DNA of 64,000 nt. It comes from JARRQJ01 sp963810615. GTDB lineage: Bacteria > Pseudomonadota > Gammaproteobacteria > DRLM01. The stretch is taken from NCBI GenBank assembly GCA_963810615.1, contig CAWEOA010000007.1:372001-436000 (forward strand), read 5' to 3'. The translations under genes and the position numbers were made by a program. The notes under the pieces were generated by a model. It had not been told where the DNA came from and made no database searches. It saw only the letters and a list, made by a program, of their open reading frames with translations. Shown here one piece after another: positions 32,762-39,972 of the stretch. Each line of letters starts with the position of its first letter. Positions within the stretch are counted from its first letter, which is position 1.

Positions 32762-32794
32762 CGGTAGGTTGGGCTGAAAGAAATGAAGCCCAAC
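32762..32794. repeat. REP1 head before the in-frame mini-RAYT
   Basis: CGGTAGGTTGGGCTGAAAGA to AAGCCCAAC, directly after the stop of the membrane-protein gene. The loop differs by one base from other heads; the stem and GTAG foot are unchanged. Confidence 0.87.
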
Positions 32795-32816
32795 GTCACG
32801 AGGGAGTGATAAATCG

Positions 32817-33146
32817 ATGCGCTGCCGGCGTGCGAATGCGGGAGATGGGACCCATTTCTTTACGGCGAATCTGGCCGAACGGTGTTCCGATTTGCTGGTG
32901 CGGCATGTGGATTACATCCATTACAACCCGGTGAAGCAAGGCTGGGTCAGCCGTCCCGTCGACTGGCTATATTCGACATTGCACGGCTGCATTGAAAGAG
33001 GGATGGCGATGGTGGATTGGGGCGGCGTGATTAATCACGGAGCGTTGAGGTGTTGGGTTTCACGAAAAGCATTCAGCCCGGTAGGGTGGACACGCTTTCT
33101 GTGCCCACGCGGAATAAATAAAAATGCCGAACGCAATAAACAATGA
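32817..33146 (+). pseudogene. Mini-RAYT unit 4, reading frame open, HUH region deleted
   Basis: 109 codons: MRCRRANAGDGTHFFTANLA, then ERCSDLLVRHVDYIHYNPVK, then a RAYT-like C-terminus (SRPVDWLYSTLHGCIERGMA). Compared with the intact gene at 31542, 94 codons including the HUH motif are missing between two near-identical 16-bp sequences. The frame is kept, so a short protein with the catalytic tyrosine but no metal site could be made. The last ~25 codons run into a decayed REP1 tail and the REP2 block. No activity as a transposase is expected; binding of REP DNA is conceivable but unproven. Confidence 0.75.
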
Positions 33147-33205
33147 ATTATTGGCGCCTATCATCGACGATACGCGTGGGCACGAAAAACGTGCCCACCC
33201 TACGG
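33079..33205. repeat. REP2 pair (inverted), copy B
   Basis: The same two hairpins and spacer as 28478-28605 with a few differences (GGTGGACACG instead of GGTGGGCACG on the left). It precedes RAYT copy B by the same distance as in copy A, so the whole REP2-RAYT2 unit has been duplicated. Confidence 0.87.
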
Positions 33206-33280
33206 TTTGATATTCACGGGGTTGATGGGGGATGACCGGGGGACGATGACGGGTATATGGAAACGGGGGATGGGCTGACC

Positions 33281-33913
33281 ATGTCTCATTACCGCCGCGC
33301 CAAGGCGCTGGGCGCAACGTATTTCTTTACCGTGGTGAGCTATCGTCGCCAACATATTCTGTGCGATGCGCCGGTGCGGACCGCCCTGCGTGCTGCGATC
33401 AAGGACGTGCAAACGCGGCATCCATTCACCATCGATGCCTGGGTATTGCTGCCCGACCATCTGCATTGCCTGTGGACCTTGCCGCGAGGTGAGGGTGATT
33501 TCGCTCTGCGCTGGGGTTTTATTAAACGCAAGGTGAGCCTGGTTTGTGCCAAGGATTATAAACACCGGGAGTGGTTGACGGATTCAAAGCGGAAACACCG
33601 TGAGTCGAGTCTGTGGTAGCGCCGTTATTGGGAACACCAGATCCGCGATGAACGGGATTTTAATAATCATATGGATTACATCCATTACAACCTGGTGAAG
33701 CACGGCTGGTGTGACTCCCCGGCGCAATGGCCGTATTCCACGTTTCAGCGTTACGTCGCGGCAGGGAAATCTGCGGCGCAGTGGGCGGCGCCTGGGGTCG
33801 GGGAAGAGGGGATGGCGTATGGGGATGACGAGGACGTTTGCGACGCGGTGGAGAGATTTAGAAGTGCGTGTCCCGTGAGGGAAAGGCAGGGCGAAGGGTG
33901 CGAGAGCATTTAA
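33281..33913 (+). pseudogene. REP2-type RAYT, copy B, with one in-frame TAG
   Basis: MSHYRRAKALGATYFFTVVS at the N-terminus and HUH in LLPDHLHCLWTLP. The frame is interrupted by a single TAG at 33617-33619 (copy A has CAG here, a one-base change). Downstream in the same frame are RRYWEHQIRDERD and DYIHYNLVKHGW, with the catalytic tyrosine, and a normal RAYT C-terminus ending near 33913. Apart from the stop and an N-to-N-L change next to the tyrosine (YNPV became YNLV), the protein is full length (210 codons). It would need stop read-through to function. Confidence 0.87.
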
Positions 33914-33984
33914 TCTAAAAGTCGATTTATCGCCACTTCTGCTCGATCTTTTATGCTGCACATAGTCGCCGCTTAAAATTCGTT

Positions 33985-34339
33985 GTTGCTCCGCCAACAT
34001 CATCGTTATAGATATAAACCCAACAGTCAATATACTTGCGTGAAGGCAAGAGTCTGCGCTGCACCAAATGCGGATGAATTCGCTGGCTTGGCGGGTTCAT
34101 CGGCAAAGTAATCTTCATAACGATCCAGCTGCCGTAAAAGCGTGGAGCTTTAGCATGGTGATCACCTGGCCGTAGACCCGCTCCGTTGTGACGGCGGAGG
34201 GGACGATCCCCGGATAACGGCCGAGATTGTAGAGTCGCGCCTGAATCATCGCCGGATGGGCGTGGCGCAGCAGGCGTCGTACCTGTTTGTTGAGGCGGCG
34301 ATCGGGGGTGCCGGTGAGCAGCGAGCCGTACAGGAACAA
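33985..34339 (-). pseudogene. Gamma-glutamylcyclotransferase (AIG2-like) remnant
   Basis: ATG 34339 on the minus strand reads MFLYGSLLTGTPDRRLNKQV and LYNLGRYPGIVPSAV, the conserved start and Y-x-L-G-x-Y-P-G core of GGCT-like proteins. The protein then passes through at least two frame changes: LRQLDRYEDYFADEP is readable in another frame, and RRLLPSRKYIDCWVYIYN, the typical C-terminal strand, in a third. All three pieces are in the correct order, so this is a decayed gene rather than chance similarity. It lies at the edge of the accessory island, head-on to the oxidoreductase promoter side. Confidence 0.75.
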
Positions 34340-34356
34340 GCTGTGTCGGTTGGCGC

Positions 34357-35355
34357 TCAGTGTTCATCCATCACCAGCGCCAGCTTGCCGGTCATGCCGC
34401 CGGCCTCGATGACGCGATGGGCCTCCGCCGCTTGTTCCAGGGGGAAGGTCTTGGCCAGATGGATGCGCAGCTTGCCGGCATCGAATAACTCGGCGCAACG
34501 GCGCAGGATATCGGCTTGGTGCTGCTGTGCGGCGCTGAGACCATACACCATGGGCGTCAGCATCAATTCAAAACCCATGCGCAGATTTCGCAGCCGCGCT
34601 TCCTTCCAGTCCATGTCACTGCCGGGTTGCAGCAGGGTGATCAGATTACCGTAGTGACGCACGCAGTGCACGCTGCGCTGGAAGGTTGCTCCGCCGACGG
34701 TGTCGAAGGCGATTTCCACGCCGCCGTTGCTCCAATCGTTTACCGCATCGACGAAATCGTTGTCACGGTAATCCACCACGTAATCGACACCCAGCGCGCC
34801 GACGAACCGCGCCTTGTCCCTGCCGGATATCGTGGTACACACTTGGGCGCCGTGCAGGTGAGCCAGTTGAATGGCGACATGGCCGACGCCACCGGCCCCG
34901 GCATGGATCAGAACGCGGTGCCCCGGCTGCAGGCCGGCGCGGTCGTGCAGTGCTTCCCAGGCGGTGATCAGTACCAGGGGTGCTGCCGCCGCCTCGGCGA
35001 AGCTCAATGATTGGGGTTTGGCGGCGGCGTAGCGCTCATCGACCAGCGCATACTCGGCATAGGTGCCGGGATGGCCGCCGATGCCGCCGTTGCAGAAATA
35101 CACGGCGTCGCCCGCTTTGAATTGTCGTGCCTCCGGGCCGATCGCTTCCACGATGCCGGCGCCGTCACAGCCGAGGATGGCGGGCATGCGTTCGGGAAAA
35201 TAGGTGCCGCGTGCGCGCAGTTTGGTATCCAGGGGATTGATGCCGGCGGCCTTGAGCCGAACCAGCAGTTGTCGTCCCTCAGGGGTGGGGGTAGGCAGAT
35301 CTCGCACTTGCAGGACATCGGGTGCACCTGCCGCCGTCATCACTAGCGCTTTCAT
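34357..35355 (-). CDS. Zinc-independent quinone oxidoreductase-like MDR protein
   Basis: 332 residues; ATG 35355 has GGAGG 7 bp upstream. The N-terminal GroES-like domain (MKALVMTAAGAPDVLQVRDL; GINPLDTKLRARG) is followed by the NADPH-binding Rossmann fold with VLIHAGAGGVGHVAIQLAHL near residue 150. The zinc-binding cysteines and histidines of alcohol dehydrogenases are absent, which places it with quinone oxidoreductase/enone reductase types. It is cytoplasmic and likely reduces an activated carbonyl or quinone with NADPH. It is transcribed alone toward the decayed GGCT gene. Substrate unknown. Confidence 0.85.
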   Translation of the reverse strand: MKALVMTAAGAPDVLQVRDLPTPTPEGRQLLVRLKAAGINPLDTKLRARGTYFPERMPAILGCDGAGIVEAIGPEARQFKAGDAVYFCNGGIGGHPGTYAEYALVDERYAAAKPQSLSFAEAAAAPLVLITAWEALHDRAGLQPGHRVLIHAGAGGVGHVAIQLAHLHGAQVCTTISGRDKARFVGALGVDYVVDYRDNDFVDAVNDWSNGGVEIAFDTVGGATFQRSVHCVRHYGNLITLLQPGSDMDWKEARLRNLRMGFELMLTPMVYGLSAAQQHQADILRRCAELFDAGKLRIHLAKTFPLEQAAEAHRVIEAGGMTGKLALVMDEH

Positions 35356-35433
35356 TGCGTCCTCCGCTCGTGGGATGATAATCAGCTGCTATGGCGGCAA
35401 GCATACACAATCCGCTGGAGAAGGTGTGAGGGG

Positions 35434-35907
35434 ATGGCGACCGAGATCGAACGGAAATTTTTAGTGCGCGATACTTCATGGCGGCAACAGGCCGATGGAG
35501 GGCAGCGCATGCGCCAGGGCTATATGATCGGCGGCGAGCAGGCCTCGGTGCGGGTGAGGGTGCAGGGGGCGCAGGCCTTTCTCAATATCAAGAGCGCTAC
35601 CTTGGGCGTGCGGCGGCGCGAGTACGAGTATCCGATTCCGCTGGGCGATGGCGAGGAGATCCTGGATCATCTGTGCGCGGGACCCTTGATCGAGAAAACC
35701 CGTTACCATGTGGAATACGCTGGGCATACCTGGGAGGTGGATGTGTTCGAGGGTGATAATGCCGGACTGGTGGTGGCGGAGATCGAGTTGGACAGTGAGG
35801 ATGAGGTCTTCGAGAAACCGCCTTGGGTCGGAAACGAGGTCTCCCACGATCCGCGCTATTACAATGTCTGCCTGGTGAAGCACCCTTATAAAGAGTGGCG
35901 GGATTGA
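35434..35907 (+). CDS. CYTH-domain protein (triphosphatase-like)
   Basis: 157 residues. The N-terminal MATEIERKFLVRD contains the E-x-E-x-K signature of CYTH phosphatases. Alternating acidic/basic strand motifs follow (YMIGGEQASVRVRVQG; FLNIKSATLGVRRREYEYPI; VDVFEGDNAGLVVAEIELDS), which line the triphosphate tunnel. Bacterial members hydrolyse inorganic triphosphate or thiamine triphosphate with Mg. GGAGAAGG and GAGGGG lie before ATG 35434. It slightly precedes the transporter substrate-binding gene in the same direction; whether they are co-transcribed is unclear. Confidence 0.88.
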   Translation: MATEIERKFLVRDTSWRQQADGGQRMRQGYMIGGEQASVRVRVQGAQAFLNIKSATLGVRRREYEYPIPLGDGEEILDHLCAGPLIEKTRYHVEYAGHTWEVDVFEGDNAGLVVAEIELDSEDEVFEKPPWVGNEVSHDPRYYNVCLVKHPYKEWRD

Positions 35908-35933
35908 TTAGCCGCGGTTTTACCCCAGTCTTG

Positions 35934-37412
35934 ATGCGAAAGCTCATGGCCGTTGTCGGCCTGCTGCTGGCAGCATTGCTCGCCGCGTGCAGCTCGCCGT
36001 CGCACAACGTGCTGCGTTTCGGCCTGGCCAGTGCGCCGGTGAGCCTGGATCCGCGTTTCGCCACCGATGCCGCGTCGGAACGCATCAATCGGCTGCTCTA
36101 TCGCCAATTGGTGGATTTCGACGCCGCCTTTCATCCCGTGCCGGCCCTGGCCAGTTGGCAACAATTGACGCCGGATCACTATCGCTTCACCCTCGGTCAG
36201 ACGGGACGACGTTTCCACGACGGCAGTCGCCTCACGGCCAATGATGTGAAGGCCACCTATGATTTCATCCTCGACGCCGGCCATGCCTCGCCGCACCGCG
36301 CCACCCTGGATATGGTGCGCGACATCCGCGTCGTGGACGCTGACACTGTGGATTTCTATTTGAACAGGGCGGATCCGCTGTTTCCGGGGCGCCTGGTGAT
36401 CGGCATCCTGCCCGCGGCGCAGATCTCGGCGGGGCGGGCCTTCAATATTCATCCTCTGGGCAGCGGGCCGTTCGAAATGGTGGCCAGGCCGTCACCGGGG
36501 CAGTTGCAATTGCGGCGCATCAAAGACGGTCAGCTGTTCGAGTTTCTGGTGGTGCGCGATCCCACGGTGCGCATTCTCAAGCTGCAACGCGGCGAACTGG
36601 ACATGGTGCAAAATGATTTGCCGCCGGAGTTGATCCGCTACGCGGCGGCGCGCCCCGACTTGAAGGTGGTGAAGGGCAAGGGCTCCAACTTTACTTATCT
36701 GGGTTTCAATTTGCAGGACCCGGTGGTGGGCAGGCTGGCGGTGCGCCAGGCTATCGCCTATGCCTTGGACCGCGATGCCATCATCCGTTATGTATTGGGC
36801 GGTGCGGCGCGGCCGGCCAGCGCGCTATTGCCGCCCGATCACTGGGCCGGTGATCCGAACCTTGCCCAATATCCTTATGATCCGGGGCATGCCCGCGCCT
36901 TGCTCAAGGCGGCGGGCTTCGCCAAGGGAGAATTGAGCATCGTCTACAAGACCTCTAACGATCCGTTCCGCATCCGCCTCGCCACCATCATCCAACAGCA
37001 GCTCGACACTGTTGGCATCAACGTCGATCTGCGCAGCTATGATTGGGGAACCTTTTACGGCGACATCAAGGTGGGGCGTTTCCAGATGTATAGCCTGTCT
37101 TGGGTCGGTATCAAGATGCCGGATATCTTTCATTACGCCTTTTACAGCAGCGCCGTGCCGCCGCGAGGCGCCAACCGCGGCCATTTTGCCAGCCCGGTGG
37201 CGGATCGTTTGATCGATGCGGCGCAATCGACGGCGGACCCCGCACAGGAGGCCGACTATTATCGGCAATTACAGAACTACCTGTGGCAACAACTGCCTTA
37301 TGTGCCGCTATGGTATGAGGATAATATTGTCATCGAGCGCCGCGCCGTTGAAGGCTATACCCTGGCCCGCGACGGAAATTACGATGGTTTGGAGAATGTG
37401 GTGTTGAAGTGA
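35934..37412 (+). CDS. Peptide ABC transporter substrate-binding lipoprotein (SBP family 5)
   Basis: 492 residues from ATG 35934 (MRKLMAVVGLLLAALLAACS). GTG 35895 is in frame but only adds a non-signal leader. The lipobox LLAAC marks acylation and anchoring in the membrane facing the periplasm. Family 5 features: LRFGLASAPVSLDPRFATDA, LRQLTPDH-like strands, FHDGSRLTANDVKATYDFIL, GPFEMVARPSPGQLQL, and VRQAIAYALDRDAIIRYVLG. Proteins of this family deliver oligopeptides, including cell-wall peptides, to DppBC/OppBC-type permeases. Two such permeases lie 0.8 kb downstream, with an L,D-transpeptidase gene and a palindromic repeat between. Ligand unknown. Confidence 0.88.
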   Translation: MRKLMAVVGLLLAALLAACSSPSHNVLRFGLASAPVSLDPRFATDAASERINRLLYRQLVDFDAAFHPVPALASWQQLTPDHYRFTLGQTGRRFHDGSRLTANDVKATYDFILDAGHASPHRATLDMVRDIRVVDADTVDFYLNRADPLFPGRLVIGILPAAQISAGRAFNIHPLGSGPFEMVARPSPGQLQLRRIKDGQLFEFLVVRDPTVRILKLQRGELDMVQNDLPPELIRYAAARPDLKVVKGKGSNFTYLGFNLQDPVVGRLAVRQAIAYALDRDAIIRYVLGGAARPASALLPPDHWAGDPNLAQYPYDPGHARALLKAAGFAKGELSIVYKTSNDPFRIRLATIIQQQLDTVGINVDLRSYDWGTFYGDIKVGRFQMYSLSWVGIKMPDIFHYAFYSSAVPPRGANRGHFASPVADRLIDAAQSTADPAQEADYYRQLQNYLWQQLPYVPLWYEDNIVIERRAVEGYTLARDGNYDGLENVVLK

Positions 37413-37446
37413 ATGCGATGGTGATTACCAGTACTACGGGGTAAGC

Positions 37447-37586
37447 ACCCTCTCCCTCCGGGGAGAGCGAAGCGAGGGGGGCATAGCCGTGGGGGTGAGG
37501 GGAGTAGTAGAAGTATCTCTTCTTTTTTAATCCCCTCATCCTGTCCTTCTACCCTAAAGGGCATAAATCCCTGGGGGAGAAGGGAC
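37447..37586. repeat. GC-rich palindromic repeat pair
   Basis: Inverted copies around CCCTCTCCCTCCGGGGAGAG with an AGCGAAGCGAGGGGGGCATA sub-motif, and CCTCATCCTGTCCTTCTACC with the TACCCTAAAGGGCATAAAT insert (37550), closing at CCCTGGGGGAGAAGGG. It sits between the substrate-binding protein gene and the L,D-transpeptidase gene. Confidence 0.82.
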
Positions 37587-37717
37587 GCTTTACGCTTTGA
37601 GCATAGCGAGAGATCTTTACCGCCGCATTCAGATTTCTCGCTGCGCTCGAAATGACAATAGAACATCTATGACAATAGGCACTTGTGGAGATAGATGAAT
37701 TCCGGCTCAGGATCCAT

Positions 37718-38200
37718 ATGGTCAAACGCATCGAAATCATTATCAGTGAACAACGCCTGCGTCTCTTTGAAGATGGGCGAGTGACCATGGATGTGGCGGT
37801 GTCCACCGCCAAGAATGGCGCGGGGGAAGTCAACGGCAGCGAATGCACGCCGCGCGGCGCCCATGTCATCCGCGCCAAGATCGGCGCCGGTGCGCCGCCC
37901 GGCACGGTATTCGTAGGGCGGCGCGCCGGTGGTGAGCAATATTCTCCGGAGCTGGGGGCACGCTTTCCCGGACGGGACTGGATACTGACCCGCATCCTGT
38001 GGTTGAGCGGTCGCGAGCCGGGGCGCAATCGTCTCGGACAGGTGGATACCATGCGCCGCTACATCTATATCCACGGCACGCCCGATCATGTTGTTCTGGG
38101 CGCCCCCGGTTCGCGCGGCTGTATCCGCATGCGCAATAGCGATATCATCGATCTGTTTGACCGCGTGCCGGCGGGGACGCCTGTTGCGATCGTAGAATAA
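37718..38200 (+). CDS. L,D-transpeptidase (YkuD fold) without signal peptide
   Basis: 160 residues. ATG 37718 has AGGA 7 bp upstream; GTG 37685 would add 11 residues. The catalytic core is YIHGTPDHVVLGAPGSRG followed by CIRMRN, giving the H-x-G and S-R-G-C-I-R-M motifs with the nucleophilic Cys. The N-terminal strand is IEIIISEQRLRLFEDG. YkuD enzymes make or modify 3-3 cross-links or attach proteins to peptidoglycan, normally in the periplasm. No signal peptide is visible in either start, so export is unexplained. It is embedded among peptide-transport genes and near nagZ, which suggests a link to cell-wall turnover. Confidence 0.87.
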   Translation: MVKRIEIIISEQRLRLFEDGRVTMDVAVSTAKNGAGEVNGSECTPRGAHVIRAKIGAGAPPGTVFVGRRAGGEQYSPELGARFPGRDWILTRILWLSGREPGRNRLGQVDTMRRYIYIHGTPDHVVLGAPGSRGCIRMRNSDIIDLFDRVPAGTPVAIVE

Positions 38201-38226
38201 TTTCAATTCAAGGACCGAAGCGCTCC

Positions 38227-39156
38227 ATGCCGGTATTCATTCTGTCACGACTCTTCAGTGCATTCTTGGTATTGCTGGGAGTGAGTTGTCTGGTATTCCT
38301 GCTGATTCACCTGGTGCCCGGCGACCCAGTGGAGGTGATGCTGGGGGAGGCGGCGCAGCCCGCCGACCGCGAGGCCTTGCGCCATGCCCTGGGTCTGGAT
38401 CAATCCCTGCTGACGCAACTGCTGCACTATTTCAATGGTCTGCTGCATCTGGATCTCGGCGTCTCGCTGCAATCGAAACGGCCCATCACCGAACTGCTGT
38501 GGGAACGCATCCCCGCCACCGCCGAACTGACGGGTGCCGCGCTGCTGGTGGCGGTGATGATTGCCGTGCCCCTGGGCGTCATTGCCGCGGTGCGCAAGGA
38601 CAGTCCCTGGGACTACGGTGCCATGACCGTGTCCATGCTCGGGGTCTCCATTCCCAATTTCTGGCTGGGCCCTATCCTGATCCTGGTGTTCTCGGTGTGG
38701 TTGGGCTGGTTGCCGGTGAGCGGCCGGGAGCAGCCCGACTCCATCGTCCTGCCCGCCATTACCCTGGGCACCGCCCTGGCAGCGGTGTTGTCGCGCATGG
38801 TGCGTTCTTCGTTGCTGGAGGTGCTGCATGAGGATTACATTCGTACCGCGCGCGCCAAGGGTCTGTCGGAAAGCGCCGTGATCTGGCGCCACGGCTTGCG
38901 CAATGCCTTGTTACCCGTGGTGACGGTGCTGGGTCTGCAGCTGGGGGTGTTACTGGGCGGCGCCGTGATCACCGAGATGGTGTTTTCCTGGCCGGGTCTG
39001 GGCGAACTGACCATTTCCTCCATTCAGCGCCGCGATTATCCGGTGGTGCAGGCCTGCGTGCTGTTGATCAGCACCTCGTATGTGGTGGTCAATACCCTGA
39101 CTGATCTGGTCTACGGCTGGTTGGACCCGCGGGTGCGTTTGGGGGACCGTTCATGA
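38227..39156 (+). CDS. Peptide ABC transporter permease, DppB type
   Basis: 309 residues with six membrane segments. The N-terminal FILSRLFSAFLVLLGVSCLV is typical of DppB/OppB. The cytoplasmic EAA loop that docks the ATPase is EDYIRTARAKGLSESAVIWR (positions ~200-220), followed by HGLRNALLPVVTVLG. A complete transporter also needs DppC (the next gene), a substrate-binding protein (35934) and two ATPases, which are not in this window. AAGGA lies ~12 bp before ATG 38227. Substrate: probably oligopeptide. Confidence 0.88.
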   Translation: MPVFILSRLFSAFLVLLGVSCLVFLLIHLVPGDPVEVMLGEAAQPADREALRHALGLDQSLLTQLLHYFNGLLHLDLGVSLQSKRPITELLWERIPATAELTGAALLVAVMIAVPLGVIAAVRKDSPWDYGAMTVSMLGVSIPNFWLGPILILVFSVWLGWLPVSGREQPDSIVLPAITLGTALAAVLSRMVRSSLLEVLHEDYIRTARAKGLSESAVIWRHGLRNALLPVVTVLGLQLGVLLGGAVITEMVFSWPGLGELTISSIQRRDYPVVQACVLLISTSYVVVNTLTDLVYGWLDPRVRLGDRS

Positions 39157-39953
39157 TGCGCCTGTGGTTGCCCGCTGCGATCCTGCTACTGTGGGCGCTG
39201 TGCGCGCTGGTCGGGCCGTCGCTGGTGGGCGATCCCAATCACATCGAACTGCAACGCATCCTCGCCGCGCCCGGGCCCGCAGGCTGGCTGGGCTTCGACG
39301 ATCTGGGCAGGCCGGTGTGGCAGCGCCTGGTGGTGGGGGCGCAGACCTCGTTCCTGGTGTCGGTGATGGTGGTCAGTGTGACGGCGGTGATCGGCTCCCT
39401 GATCGGTGCCACCAGCGGCTTCGTCGGCGGCTGGGTCGATCATGTGCTGGTGCGCATCATCGATATTTTCCTGGCCTTTCCGGGTATTCTATTGGCCATC
39501 GCCTTGGCCGGTGTGCTGGGGCCCGGTATCAGCAATGTGGTGATCGCCCTCAGTGTGGTGGGCTGGGTGGGATTCGCGCGCCTGGCGCGGGGCCAGGTGT
39601 TGTCCCTCAAGCATCGTGAGCATGTGCAGGCGGCCCTGGCCCTGGGCGTGCGCCGCTCGCGCATCATCGTTCGTCATCTGCTGCCCTTGATCGTGGCGCC
39701 GCTGATCGTCGAGGGCACCTTCGCCGTGGCGGGCGCGGTGATCGCCGAGGCCGGTCTGTCGTTTCTGGGTCTGGGCGTGCAGCCGCCGGCGGCCTCATGG
39801 GGCAGCATGATCCGTGACGGTACCCGCTACATGCTGATGGCGCCGCACCTGGTGCTGGCGCCGGGCATCGCCTTGATGGTGGTGGTGTTGGGCGTCAACC
39901 TGTTGGGGGATAGGCTCCGCGATTGGCTGGATGTGCGCAGCCGGGCGAGATGA
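39153..39953 (+). CDS. Peptide ABC transporter permease, DppC type
   Basis: 266 residues, five to six membrane segments. ATG 39153 overlaps the DppB-type stop by 4 bp (ATGA). The N-terminal extracytoplasmic loop holds GFDDLGRPVWQRLVVGAQTS, a DppC hallmark. The EAA loop is KHREHVQAALALGVRRSRII followed by RHLLPLIVAPLI. Near the C-terminus, ASWGSMIRDGTRYMLMAPHL is conserved in this family. It forms the membrane channel with the preceding protein. The ATP-binding subunits must come from elsewhere in the genome. Confidence 0.9.
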   Translation: MMRLWLPAAILLLWALCALVGPSLVGDPNHIELQRILAAPGPAGWLGFDDLGRPVWQRLVVGAQTSFLVSVMVVSVTAVIGSLIGATSGFVGGWVDHVLVRIIDIFLAFPGILLAIALAGVLGPGISNVVIALSVVGWVGFARLARGQVLSLKHREHVQAALALGVRRSRIIVRHLLPLIVAPLIVEGTFAVAGAVIAEAGLSFLGLGVQPPAASWGSMIRDGTRYMLMAPHLVLAPGIALMVVVLGVNLLGDRLRDWLDVRSRAR

Positions 39954-39972
39954 AAAGCAAGGAGATCGGCGC

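Noticed and set aside
36825..37268. Minus-strand open frame inside the substrate-binding protein gene
   Set aside because: Antisense shadow; the plus-strand protein has complete family motifs here.
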